Below are positions 1 through 8,189 of a stretch of 43,377 nucleotides of DNA, piece after piece. Within the stretch, counting starts at the first letter, position 1. Every line of letters starts with the position of its first letter. Under the pieces are notes generated by a model, which searched no databases, was not told the origin of the DNA, and saw nothing but the letters and a program-made list of their open reading frames with translations. Location: contig CAAERQ010000015.1 in NCBI GenBank assembly GCA_900758475.1, positions 1 to 43,377 on the forward strand, in the 5' to 3' direction. The position numbers and the translations under genes were made by a program. This stretch comes from an uncultured Collinsella sp. Its GTDB lineage: Bacteria; Actinomycetota; Coriobacteriia; Coriobacteriales; Coriobacteriaceae.

Positions 1-54
1 GGAGGCCAGGGCGCCGCTGACCGGTGGACGGCACCGAGCCGTCGCATGACTTGA
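1..54 (+). CDS. 3' end of an upstream gene (partial, frame uncertain)
   Basis: The first bases lie just before a strong terminator, so they most likely hold the end of a gene running in from the left. Frame 1 stops with TGA at 52-54 and frame 2 with TGA at 47-49; the third frame stops at 18-20. With only about 16 codons visible I cannot choose between the first two frames or name a product. Confidence 0.25.
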   Translation, partial: GGQGAADRWTAPSRRMT

Positions 55-58
55 AGAA

Positions 59-88
59 GGGGGAGGCCTCGCGGCCTCCCCCTTTTTT
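59..88 (+). terminator. Intrinsic terminator of the upstream gene
   Basis: A perfect 10-bp stem (59-68 with 73-82, GGGGGAGGCC) closes a TCGC tetraloop and is followed by six T residues at 83-88. This is a textbook Rho-independent terminator for the gene entering from the left edge. Confidence 0.92.
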
Positions 89-155
89 GCGTTAACACTT
101 CACAATGTAGTTGCATTTCACCTGTAACCCGATTGGGCTTATGGGTAATGAGCTT

Positions 156-623
156 TTATTTAAAGACAATAAATCGAATAACAAGGGCAACTGCTATGGC
201 CACAATGATCAAAAGCAGGATTGTCAGTCGATGCTGCTTGCGTCGTTTGCTTGACGAAACGAAGATTGATTTTCCCTGTTTTGGCGTTTCGAGATAACGA
301 GCCGAATGCGTTAAGGTTTGCTTAGGTCGGGGGCCTCTTTGCTGCCGAGTTATGGGCGTTTTCGCCGGGTCGTCATTGATTGCGCTGTTTTTTGATAACG
401 GTGCATCTTTCAGATATACGGGATCGCTCGATGCGACGCCCATATGCTTACGCCCCGTTTGGGCATCCTCGAGCGTTTGATATCGATTTCTCGTCACATA
501 CTCGGGCTCTGGATCATTAATGGGCTCTTGCGAGATGTGGGGGCGATGGAACCGTGGCGGCTGCGTGGAAGTATTTTCCCCCTGCGTCGGCATAAACATA
601 TTGTTCTGGTTTTGGTCGTCCAT
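156..623 (-). CDS. Hypothetical tail-anchored membrane protein
   Basis: This 155-aa protein is not recognised. Residues 1-125 are polar and rich in Q, N, P, T and S, with no signal peptide, and look disordered. A basic stretch (SKRRKQHR, about 125-132) precedes one hydrophobic segment at about 133-151, ending in a short basic tail. That topology suggests a C-terminally anchored protein with a cytoplasmic N-terminus (inference). The ATG at 623-621 has AAAGGG upstream on the minus strand. The DNA is more AT-rich than the neighbouring genes. It is transcribed away from the hsp20 gene, across an intergenic region of about 277 bp. Confidence 0.7.
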   Translation of the reverse strand: MDDQNQNNMFMPTQGENTSTQPPRFHRPHISQEPINDPEPEYVTRNRYQTLEDAQTGRKHMGVASSDPVYLKDAPLSKNSAINDDPAKTPITRQQRGPRPKQTLTHSARYLETPKQGKSIFVSSSKRRKQHRLTILLLIIVAIAVALVIRFIVFK

Positions 624-689
624 GATGCCCTTTAGCTCGTTACCAACAACGTGTATGCGCTCATTGTAAGCCCCTTGTTATTTGTAGCT

Positions 690-834
690 GGGGACAGACT
701 CGTTATTTAAGCTCTGGTTCAAAGAACCTTAACCTTCCTAAAACCTGAGTCCTATGCACTTAGATATGCTTATAGTAATGGACTCAAAAAACTTTATAGC
801 TGATGTATATATGAGCACCGGGTGGGCATATATA
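690..834. promoter_or_regulatory. Dyad symmetries upstream of hsp20
   Basis: The region between the divergent hypothetical gene and hsp20 is AT-rich. TGAGTCC at 746-752 is mirrored by GGACTCA at 780-786. TATATATG at 806-813 is mirrored perfectly by CATATATA at 827-834, with a 13-nt spacer, about 67-95 nt before the hsp20 start. Either dyad could be an operator or an RNA hairpin in the leader. A GGGGACAGACT fragment at 690-700 matches a repeat found elsewhere in the window. I see neither a CIRCE element nor a full HAIR (HspR) box, so the regulator is unknown. Confidence 0.4.
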
Positions 835-900
835 AGAACGTCAAAAGAAGTCCCAGTCACCTAGAAGATGACTCGGCAGTCCTATAAAGGAGTGGTAAAC

Positions 901-1332
901 ATGGCAAGCATGGTTCCTTATCGTTCGGTTTTTGGCGTTCGTCCCTCTGCAAGCTCGCTGTTCGATCTGTTTGATGATATGAGCGACCTAGCGAACAGCT
1001 CGATTGCCTCTAAGGCGTTCCCCGTTGACGTTGAGGATAAGGGCGATGGCTATGAGGTCAAGGCTTATCTGACCGGCGTCGCCAAGGACGATATCGATGT
1101 CGAGCTTAACGAGGGCCGTCTGTCCATTAGCGTGAATGTCGAGGAAGACGAGGAGAACGAGGGCAAGAACTTCCTGCAGAAGGAGTTCAGCTCGTACAGC
1201 GCGACGCGTGGTGTGTATCTCAAGGATGCTTCGAGCGAAGGTCTCTCGGCTAAGTACGCCGACGGCATCCTGACCGTTACGGTTCCCAAGATTGTCGAGA
1301 AGAAGAACGTTACGAAGATCTCCATCGACTAA
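901..1332 (+). CDS. Hsp20/alpha-crystallin small heat shock protein
   Basis: This 143-aa protein is an ATP-independent holdase that binds unfolding proteins in large oligomers. The alpha-crystallin domain spans about residues 40-138, with the conserved A-x-x-x-x-G-I-L motif (AKYADGILTVTVPK) near its end, and the C-terminus carries an I-x-I motif (KISID) used for oligomer contacts. I chose the ATG at 901 because AAAGGAG lies at 886-892; the frame is open further upstream to an ATG at 868, which lacks a ribosome binding site. The gene is monocistronic, with a terminator immediately after it and dyads in its leader. Confidence 0.95.
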   Translation: MASMVPYRSVFGVRPSASSLFDLFDDMSDLANSSIASKAFPVDVEDKGDGYEVKAYLTGVAKDDIDVELNEGRLSISVNVEEDEENEGKNFLQKEFSSYSATRGVYLKDASSEGLSAKYADGILTVTVPKIVEKKNVTKISID

Positions 1333-1365
1333 CTTCGTTGGTGTTCTGCGCTATTAAAAGATAAC

Positions 1366-1399
1366 AAAAGGGGCTGGGAAGCGATTCCCGGCCCCTTTT
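1366..1399. terminator. Bidirectional terminator between hsp20 and the metallo-beta-lactamase gene
   Basis: A 15-bp stem (1366-1380 with 1385-1399, one G-T pair) closes a GCGA loop and has A and T runs at its two ends. It can therefore terminate both the plus-strand hsp20 and the convergent minus-strand gene. Confidence 0.9.
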
Positions 1400-1414
1400 G
1401 CTGTCTAGGACAGT

Positions 1415-2224
1415 CTATTGAATGGTTGCTGGCCGATACTGGCTTGCGGGGCGTATCGAGAGATTTCGCGATCCTTGGAGAAGGGTAGCGGAGCTGCCGA
1501 CCTCGTCATCCAGGGTTGCGGCTAGAGCTTTGGCATAGCTTTTGACGGTAAGACTCGGGCGATTGTTATCTTGGCTGATATGCATGGCAATGAGCTGTTC
1601 GGTGCGATCGGTAACAAGCTCGCGTGCGGCTTCGGCGGCCTGATCGTTGGACAGATGCCCTTTTGTAGATAGGATGCGCTCCTGAAGAAAGCGGGGATAT
1701 TCTCCCTCGCGCAGCATGGTCACATCGTGGTTGCTTTCGAGCGCGAGGACTCGACAATCTTTGAGGGTGTTCATGGCCTGGCTCGATAGCTCTCCGGTGT
1801 CGGTGGCAAAGCCGATGGAATCATCGAGGGCGTCGAATCGATAGCCGACTGGATTTATGACATCGTGTGATGTTGAGTAGGTTTGCACCTGGATGCCGGC
1901 AATGGACAGGGTGTCACCGGGATCGAATTCCTCGACAGGCAGATGCGAAAGATTTTCTTTGCTCGAAAGTGTGCCCCTGCTGGCAAAGAGGGGGCCGTGC
2001 CAGTGCTTGCACCAGACATCGAGACCCTTGATGTGATCGCTATGCTCATGAGTAATGAGAAGAGCCGAGACGTTGTCTGCCGAGAGCCCCAGTTCTGCCA
2101 TGCGCTTTAATGTCTCGCGGCGAGAAAGACCGTCGTCAATCATGATGAGCCCCCGGGGGCCTTCGATGAGCGCGCAGTTGCCTTTTGAGCCGCTGCCAAG
2201 GATATGAAGGTGCAGACGAGACAT
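1415..2224 (-). CDS. Metallo-beta-lactamase fold hydrolase, WalJ/YycJ type
   Basis: This 269-aa protein has the signature of the YycJ/WalJ (VicX) branch of the metallo-beta-lactamase superfamily. It opens with LGSGSKGNC at residues 9-17, followed by the metal-binding HEHSDH motif at 59-64, then ATDTGELS and a later SNHD and GHLSN. Family members are predicted exonucleases or DNA-processing enzymes, often genetically linked to WalRK in Firmicutes, although no two-component system lies here. I chose the ATG at 2224, directly before the conserved LHILGSGS; the frame extends upstream to 2305 but would then run into the tilS start. It is divergent from tilS, with 48 bp between them. Confidence 0.85.
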   Translation of the reverse strand: MSRLHLHILGSGSKGNCALIEGPRGLIMIDDGLSRRETLKRMAELGLSADNVSALLITHEHSDHIKGLDVWCKHWHGPLFASRGTLSSKENLSHLPVEEFDPGDTLSIAGIQVQTYSTSHDVINPVGYRFDALDDSIGFATDTGELSSQAMNTLKDCRVLALESNHDVTMLREGEYPRFLQERILSTKGHLSNDQAAEAARELVTDRTEQLIAMHISQDNNRPSLTVKSYAKALAATLDDEVGSSATLLQGSRNLSIRPASQYRPATIQ

Positions 2225-2272
2225 AAGATTCCAAAGGATACAATGGGTGCGAACGAATAGAGGAGGAAGCAA

Positions 2273-3814
2273 ATGCCAACGGTATCTCAGCATTATGGAC
2301 ACCATGCTGCATCGCGGGCTGATGATAAAGCCCTGGCAACGCGGCAGACGGCTGCCCCCGTGGTGCTCATGGTATCAGGTGGTGCGGACTCGACAGCTTT
2401 GCTCCTTATGGCGTGCACATCAAAGTTGGATATTCTGGATGGGCGTGGTGTAGCCTCCATCGCGCGCGAGCGGCTGCACGTGCTGCATGTGAACCATCAT
2501 CTACGCGGCGAGGCATCCGATGGCGACGAGGCCTTTGTACGCGGCCTATGCGCACAATATGGCTTGCCGCTGTGTGTTGAGCATGCCTATTTTGATGATG
2601 AATCGGGCAATATCGAGGCGGCTGCCCGCGAGGTGCGCTATGCCGCGGCGCGGAGGTATGTCCGCGAGCTCTGCGCCCAGACGGGGGCACCGCGAACGGC
2701 GGCTCGTATCTGCACCGCGCACACGTCTTCGGATCGCGCGGAAACGTTTTTGATGAACGCGATTAAGGGTTCGGGGCCCGCTGGTCTATCGAGCATTCCT
2801 CGCCGGAGGAATATCGTGGTGCGTCCCTTGCTCGACCTGACTCATGATGAGCTCGTGGGCTATCTGCAGGTGCATGGTCAGCCGTGGCGAGAGGACGAGA
2901 GCAACGAGGACGTGTCGTACTTGCGCAACTACGTGCGCCATCGAGTGATGCCGGTGGTGGCGCAGCGCAACGCGAGCGTCTGTAAGACGATTGGCGCCGC
3001 CTGCGAGATCTTAGGCGATGAGGATGCCTTTCTTTCCCAGCTTTCCGCACAGGCGTTTCGAAGCTGCCTGCGCAAGGAGGCGGCGGGTGCACTGCTCCTT
3101 GACGCTCGCCGACTGGCCGCGGCCGAGGTGGTGATTGCTCGGCGCATGGTGCGACTGGCAATTAAGCGTATCGACCCAGACGCTCGCCCGGAGATGCGGC
3201 ATGTGGAGCGCGTGCTTGCCTGTGTTGCCGAAGGCTCGGGTTCGGTCACGCTGCCGGCGGGAATCGATGCGCGCGTGGAGTTTGGCATGCTGTCATTCAA
3301 GGCCCCGGCGGCGCGCGAGGGGTTAGTTGCCGATTGGGTCGCCATTCCCGGTCGATTGCCGCTGGGGGCGGGCCGCATCCTGGTGGCAGAGCCGATAGCC
3401 GTCGAGCCGGGGTGTGATATTGTGCGCCGTGCCCGCGAACTCGCGGGTGCCGGAGGGGTGGCCGCTATGGTGGATGCCGCGACGCTGGGCTTTGCCGATC
3501 GCGATAGCGAACGGATGCTCGCCGGCTCGCGCGGGGAGATTCCCGCCGAGGCGCGTTTGGCGCGTCTGTGGGTAGACGGTCCCGCGCCGGGGGATGTGAT
3601 GTGTCCGTTGGGCATGAGTGGGCGAAGTAAGAAGGTGTCCGACCTGCTCAACGAGGCTCGTATTCCCGTCTCTGAGCGCGCAGGCGTTCCCGTGGTGAGA
3701 ACGGCTCCGGGAGGTGCCGTGGTATGGGTCGCAGGCGTTCGCACGGACGAGCGTTTTAAATGCACGGCCGCAACGCGCGTGGCGTATCTGCTTCGTGTGG
3801 TCGATGCGGAATAG
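2273..3814 (+). CDS. tilS: tRNA(Ile)-lysidine synthetase TilS
   Basis: TilS converts cytidine-34 of the CAU-anticodon tRNA(Ile) to lysidine using ATP and lysine, so that it reads AUA. The PP-loop motif SGGADS is at residues 35-40, followed by the N-type ATP pyrophosphatase core (HVNHHLRGEASDGDEAFV, then AHTSSDRAETFLMNAIKGSG) and the TilS substrate-binding and C-terminal domains, for a total of 513 aa. GAGGAGG precedes the ATG. It begins the conserved tilS-hpt-ftsH block seen in many Gram-positive genomes. Local GC is high and the opposite strand also shows long open frames, which I regard as spurious. Confidence 0.95.
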   Translation: MPTVSQHYGHHAASRADDKALATRQTAAPVVLMVSGGADSTALLLMACTSKLDILDGRGVASIARERLHVLHVNHHLRGEASDGDEAFVRGLCAQYGLPLCVEHAYFDDESGNIEAAAREVRYAAARRYVRELCAQTGAPRTAARICTAHTSSDRAETFLMNAIKGSGPAGLSSIPRRRNIVVRPLLDLTHDELVGYLQVHGQPWREDESNEDVSYLRNYVRHRVMPVVAQRNASVCKTIGAACEILGDEDAFLSQLSAQAFRSCLRKEAAGALLLDARRLAAAEVVIARRMVRLAIKRIDPDARPEMRHVERVLACVAEGSGSVTLPAGIDARVEFGMLSFKAPAAREGLVADWVAIPGRLPLGAGRILVAEPIAVEPGCDIVRRARELAGAGGVAAMVDAATLGFADRDSERMLAGSRGEIPAEARLARLWVDGPAPGDVMCPLGMSGRSKKVSDLLNEARIPVSERAGVPVVRTAPGGAVVWVAGVRTDERFKCTAATRVAYLLRVVDAE

Positions 3815-3961
3815 CGTCCCACGCCAGCTATTCTGTGCGACGTTGACGGTATTCCCGCGCTGATGGCGTACGGGCTGGAAAATATACCCCGTGCGCTGCT
3901 AGAATGTGAAGTTCGCGTCCATACGGCGGTGTGTGGGCGATAAGCACAAGAAAGGGTTGTC

Positions 3962-4510
3962 ATGGCTTCTCAACATCCGGATATCGAGAAGGTTCTGTTT
4001 ACGCAGGAGGATATCGACGGTATCGTCTCTCGCCTAGGCGAGCAGATTACTCGCGACTACGCGGGTAAGGATCTGGTGCTGATTGCGGTCCTGCGTGGCG
4101 CCGTGGTCTTTATGGGCGACCTGATGCGCAAGATCGAGCTGCCGACCAACATCGATTTCATGGCTGTCTCGAGCTATGGTGACGGTGTGAAGTCCTCGGG
4201 TATCGTGCGTATCATTAAGGACCTGGATATCGACATCCGCGGTCGCGACGTGCTGATCGTCGAGGACATTCTGGACTCGGGCCTGACGCTCAAGTATCTG
4301 ATGAAGAACCTCGAGAGCCGCAAGCCCGCTTCTCTGGAGGTCGCTGCCTTCCTGTGGAAGGACGTTGAGGACCGTACCTCGGCCATCACGCCCAAGTATG
4401 TTGGAACCCATTGCCCCGATGCCTTTGTGGTGGGCTACGGCCTTGACTATGCCGAGCGCTATCGTAACCTTCCGTATCTGGGCATTTTGAAACCGGAGGT
4501 TTATTCGTAA
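3962..4510 (+). CDS. hpt: Hypoxanthine phosphoribosyltransferase
   Basis: This 182-aa purine salvage enzyme transfers phosphoribose from PRPP to hypoxanthine or guanine. The PRPP-binding motif VLIVEDILDSGLTL is at about residues 98-111, preceded by the flexible-loop region SSYGDGVKSSG and followed by the DAFVVGYGLDYAERYRNLP region typical of Hpt. AAAGGG precedes the ATG at 3962. The 147-bp gap after tilS may hold its own promoter (TGGAAA, 18 bp, TAGAAT near 3900), but the -35 match is weak. It is followed at once by ftsH, with one base between stop and start. Confidence 0.95.
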   Translation: MASQHPDIEKVLFTQEDIDGIVSRLGEQITRDYAGKDLVLIAVLRGAVVFMGDLMRKIELPTNIDFMAVSSYGDGVKSSGIVRIIKDLDIDIRGRDVLIVEDILDSGLTLKYLMKNLESRKPASLEVAAFLWKDVEDRTSAITPKYVGTHCPDAFVVGYGLDYAERYRNLPYLGILKPEVYS

Positions 4511-4511
4511 G

Positions 4512-6650
4512 ATGCCCGACGACCGTAACGATAACAATTCCCAGACTCCCCGGGAGCCTAAGATCCCGGGGGTGCCCGGAGGCAAGAAGCCCACGCGTAC
4601 GGGCTGGCTGTATTTTATTTTGGCTTGCGCGCTCCTGGGCTACGCCTTCTTTAACATGGGCTCCGGCTTTGCCAATTCCAGCAATACCGTAAAGCTCGCG
4701 ACGAGCGAGATGGTGAGTGCCATCAAGCAGGATCGCGTCGAAGATCTGACCTATACGGTTCAAGACGGAAGCGTGACGGGTCATTACTGGAAGACGAAGA
4801 AGGAAAAGGGCGATACGAGCGAGCTCAAGAGCTTCTCCTCGACCTATGTCGGCTCCGATTCGCTTGCTGAGCTTATGGCGGAGCACCCCGATACCAAGTA
4901 CATCGTCAACACCAACGATCCCGATTTTTGGGGCGACCTGGCGATGAGCGTGCTTCCGACGATCGCCCTGATCGCTATCATGTTCTACTTTATGCGCCAG
5001 ATGATGGGCGCCAACAACAGGAACATGCAGTTTGGCAAGACCAACGCCAAGACCAACGAGGCCACGCGCCCCAAGGTCAAGTTTGAAGACGTTGCCGGCG
5101 TGGACGAGGCAGTCGAGGAGCTCGAGGAGATCCGTGACTTTTTGAGCGATCCGGACCGCTATCGCAAGCTGGGCGCCAAGATTCCGCGCGGCGTGTTGCT
5201 GGTGGGCCCTCCGGGCACCGGTAAAACGCTGCTGGCCAAGGCTGTAGCCGGCGAGGCGGGCGTGCCGTTCTTTAGCATCTCGGGTTCCGACTTTGTCGAG
5301 ATGTTCGTGGGTGTCGGCGCCAGCCGCGTGCGTGACCTCTTTAAGGAGGCCAAGTCCCAGGCCCCGTCGATCATCTTCATCGATGAGATCGATGCCGTGG
5401 GACGTCAGCGCGGAGCTGGCTTGGGCGGCGGCCACGACGAGCGCGAGCAGACGCTCAACCAGCTGCTGGTCGAGATGGACGGTTTTGAGGAGAGCGAGTC
5501 GGTCATTCTGATCGCTGCGACCAACCGTCCTGACATCCTGGATCCGGCATTGCTGCGTCCCGGTCGTTTTGACCGTCAGGTCACGGTCGACCGTCCGGAT
5601 GTGAAGGGCCGCGAGCAGATCTTGCGCGTGCATGCCGAGAACAAGCCGATGGACGAGGACGTGAAGTTTGAGAAGCTCGCTCAGATGACCGTTGGCTTCA
5701 CCGGTGCCGATTTGGCAAATCTGCTCAACGAGTCTGCGCTGCTGGCTGCCCGCCGCCATCGTTCCGTGATCTCGATGGACGAGGTCGAGGAATCGATGGA
5801 GCGCGTGATTGCCGGACCGCAACGCAAGGGTCGTGTGATGACCGAAGCCGAGCGCACCACGATTGCCTACCATGAGAGCGGCCATGCCCTGGTGGGTCAC
5901 ATCTTGGAGCATTCCGGTCCGGTCCACAAGATTTCGATTGTCAGCCGCGGCCAGGCGCTGGGCTACACGTTGCAGCTTCCGCAGGAGGATCACTTCCTCA
6001 AGACCAAGAACGAGATGCTCGACGAGCTTGCCGTGTTCTTGGGCGGTCGCGTTGCCGAGGAGCTCATGTGCGACGACATCACGTCGGGCGCGAGCAACGA
6101 TCTGGAGCGCGCGACCAAGATGGCGCGCGAGATGGTCACGCGTCTGGGCATGAGCGAGGAACTGGGCACGCAAGTGTTTGGCGAGGCGCAGCATCAGGTA
6201 TTCCTGGGCCGCGACTATGCCGATCATCAGGACTACTCTGAGGAGACGGCGCGCCGCATCGATATCGAGGTTCAGCGCATTATGCGTGAGGCCCATCGCC
6301 GTGCGGTCGAGATTTTGGATGCCCGTCGCGATCAGCTCGACCTGATGGCCAAGGTGCTGCTTGAGCGCGAGACCGTCGAAGGCGACGCCGTGAACGCCCT
6401 GCTCGACAATGAGTGGGATGCCTACCTTGAGCGCGAGGGCGATATCCTGGCGGCCAAGGAGGAGCGCAATGCCAAGGCGGCCGGTATGCCGACCAAGAAG
6501 CGTGCGCCTCGTATGAGCGAGGAGGAGCTGGCGGCTGATGCCGCAGCCTTTGCGCAGGCGGCCATGCAGGAGGATGCCGAAGCCGCATCCGATGATGCCG
6601 GCGATGACTGTGCCGCCAATGCCGGTGCCGACGCCGACGCCGACAAATAG
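4512..6650 (+). CDS. ftsH: ATP-dependent zinc metalloprotease FtsH
   Basis: FtsH is a membrane-anchored hexameric AAA+ protease that degrades misfolded membrane proteins and regulatory proteins. This 712-aa copy has two membrane segments (about 31-48 and 141-160) flanking an extracytoplasmic domain. The AAA module has Walker A GPPGTGKT at 232-239, Walker B ending in DEID at 291-294, and the second region of homology at about 338-355. The zinc-protease site HESGH is at 454-458. The C-terminal tail is acidic and alanine-rich. It is cotranscribed with hpt, and a strong terminator follows. Confidence 0.98.
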   Translation: MPDDRNDNNSQTPREPKIPGVPGGKKPTRTGWLYFILACALLGYAFFNMGSGFANSSNTVKLATSEMVSAIKQDRVEDLTYTVQDGSVTGHYWKTKKEKGDTSELKSFSSTYVGSDSLAELMAEHPDTKYIVNTNDPDFWGDLAMSVLPTIALIAIMFYFMRQMMGANNRNMQFGKTNAKTNEATRPKVKFEDVAGVDEAVEELEEIRDFLSDPDRYRKLGAKIPRGVLLVGPPGTGKTLLAKAVAGEAGVPFFSISGSDFVEMFVGVGASRVRDLFKEAKSQAPSIIFIDEIDAVGRQRGAGLGGGHDEREQTLNQLLVEMDGFEESESVILIAATNRPDILDPALLRPGRFDRQVTVDRPDVKGREQILRVHAENKPMDEDVKFEKLAQMTVGFTGADLANLLNESALLAARRHRSVISMDEVEESMERVIAGPQRKGRVMTEAERTTIAYHESGHALVGHILEHSGPVHKISIVSRGQALGYTLQLPQEDHFLKTKNEMLDELAVFLGGRVAEELMCDDITSGASNDLERATKMAREMVTRLGMSEELGTQVFGEAQHQVFLGRDYADHQDYSEETARRIDIEVQRIMREAHRRAVEILDARRDQLDLMAKVLLERETVEGDAVNALLDNEWDAYLEREGDILAAKEERNAKAAGMPTKKRAPRMSEEELAADAAAFAQAAMQEDAEAASDDAGDDCAANAGADADADK

Positions 6651-6661
6651 CCTTTGTGGCG

Positions 6662-6700
6662 AAAGCCTCCGCGGGGAAACCTGCGGAGGCTTTTTCTTTT
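6662..6700 (+). terminator. Terminator after ftsH
   Basis: An 11-bp stem (6662-6672 with 6683-6693, core GCCTCCGC/GCGGAGGC) encloses a 10-nt loop and runs into TTTTTCTTTT. It ends the tilS-hpt-ftsH unit. Confidence 0.9.
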
Positions 6701-6719
6701 GAGCGATATGGGGCCATCT

Positions 6720-6779
6720 GTTGATTGGGGACAGACTTAAATGAGCGTTTTCACGCATTTAAGTCTGTCCCCAATCAAC
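6720..6779. repeat. 60-bp inverted repeat with 24-bp perfect arms
   Basis: Bases 6720-6743 are the exact reverse complement of 6756-6779, with only 12 nt between them. The arms contain GGGGACAGACT, also present at 690-700. Between the ftsH terminator and the aminotransferase gene, this element would form a very stable hairpin or cruciform. It has no T-run and is not needed as a terminator. GGGGACAG sequences are often seen in dispersed palindromes of bacterial genomes; that this is such a REP-like element is inference. Confidence 0.85.
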
Positions 6780-6839
6780 ATTGCTGCGGCACTTTGCTCG
6801 GCTAAAGCGTACAATAACGCCTATGCGAAAGGGGAACAG

Positions 6840-8024
6840 ATGATCAACGAAACTATGTATGCTCGCGGTGCGGAAAGCTCCATCATCCGTGAGATTTTTA
6901 GCTATGGCCTTGAGCGCAAGGCGCAGATCGGTGCGGAAAACGTATTCGATTTTTCGCTGGGCAATCCGAGCGTTCCGGCACCCGCTGCTGTGGCGGAGTC
7001 CATTAAGAAGGCCCTGGAGCTGCCGAGCGACCAGCTGCACGGCTACACGCCCGCACCAGGCCTGCCGCAATGTCGTGCAGCTGTCGCCGAATCGCTCAAC
7101 CGCCGCTTTGGTACGAGCTATGAGGGCAAGGACGTCTTTATGACCGTGGGCGCCGCGGCTTCGCTCACCTGTACACTCAACGCCGTTACGAATCCGGGCG
7201 ACGAGGTTATTGTTATTGCCCCGTACTTTCCGGAGTATCGCGTTTGGATTGAGAAGGCCGGCTGCACGTGTGTTGAGGCGCCTGCTGATGAAGACACGTT
7301 CCAGCTGAGCGTGGACAACGTGCTCAAGGCGATCACCGATAAGACGGCTGCCGTCATTATCGACTCGCCCAACAATCCGACCGGTGCCGTATATACATGC
7401 GACACGCTGACGCGACTGGCCAATGTTCTGCGCGAGGCCAACGCTCAGCGCGATTCCGAGAATCCGATTATGCTCATCTCGGATGAGCCGTACCGCGAGA
7501 TCGTGTACGGTGCCGAGGTGCCTTGGGTGCCCTCGATCTACGAGCACACCATCGTGTGCTACTCGTATTCCAAGTCGCTGTCGCTGCCTGGTGAGCGCGT
7601 GGGTTGGATCTTGGTTCCCAACACCAATCCGCAGGCTGCCCGTCTGATGCCGGCTGTTGCGGGTGCTGCCCGTACGCTGGGCTTCGTGTGCGCGCCGGCG
7701 CTCTTTCAGCGCGTAATTATCGACTGCATCGATGAGCCGAGTGACGTTGAGGCCTATGCACGTAACCGCACCGCGCTTACCGACGCACTAGCGGAGTATG
7801 GCTACACCTATGTTGAGCCGGATGGCGCGTTCTACCTATGGGTGAAAGCGTTGGAGTCCGATGCGAATGCGTTTTGCGAGCGCGCAAAGAAGTATGAGTT
7901 GCTTGCGGTTCCCTCGGACAGCTTTGGTATGCCGGGTTGGTTCCGCCTGGGCTATTGCGTGAGCTACGAAACGATTGTCAATTCGCTACCCGCTTGGAAA
8001 CAGTTGGCGGACGAGTATCGTTAA
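6840..8024 (+). CDS. Pyridoxal phosphate-dependent aminotransferase, class I/II
   Basis: This 394-aa fold-type I aminotransferase contains the DSPNNPTGAVY substrate-pocket motif and the PLP-lysine region SYSKSLSLPGERVGW, in which the lysine forms the internal aldimine. Aspartate/aromatic or related amino acids are the likely substrates, but sequence alone does not fix specificity. I chose the ATG at 6840 (AAAGGGG just upstream) over the longer frame from 6741, which would translate the palindrome. TACAAT at 6810-6815 is a possible -10. It is a single gene, not clearly in an operon with its neighbours. Confidence 0.9.
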   Translation: MINETMYARGAESSIIREIFSYGLERKAQIGAENVFDFSLGNPSVPAPAAVAESIKKALELPSDQLHGYTPAPGLPQCRAAVAESLNRRFGTSYEGKDVFMTVGAAASLTCTLNAVTNPGDEVIVIAPYFPEYRVWIEKAGCTCVEAPADEDTFQLSVDNVLKAITDKTAAVIIDSPNNPTGAVYTCDTLTRLANVLREANAQRDSENPIMLISDEPYREIVYGAEVPWVPSIYEHTIVCYSYSKSLSLPGERVGWILVPNTNPQAARLMPAVAGAARTLGFVCAPALFQRVIIDCIDEPSDVEAYARNRTALTDALAEYGYTYVEPDGAFYLWVKALESDANAFCERAKKYELLAVPSDSFGMPGWFRLGYCVSYETIVNSLPAWKQLADEYR

Positions 8025-8122
8025 AAGTAAAGCGCTCTGCCTACAATGTTTTACGTGAAACGGGGTTTGGTGTTAAGCCGGACCCCGTTGTCATGGACGT
8101 TGTGTCTTTGGGATGGAGTGGT

Positions 8123-8152
8123 TTTACGACTATCGAAGGCTATGCGTACAAT
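8123..8152 (+). promoter_or_regulatory. Predicted sigma-70-type promoter of the PHP gene
   Basis: TTTACG at 8123-8128 and TACAAT at 8147-8152 are separated by 18 bp and lie about 38 bp upstream of the start codon. The same GCGTACAAT -10 context occurs upstream of the preceding aminotransferase gene. Confidence 0.6.
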
Positions 8153-8189
8153 GAATATAAGCGACGGCCGTGCCAGATAAGGAGACCTG

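Noticed and set aside
4386..6758. 790-aa open frame on the minus strand opposite ftsH
   Set aside because: It is a shadow of ftsH with no domain and skewed composition.
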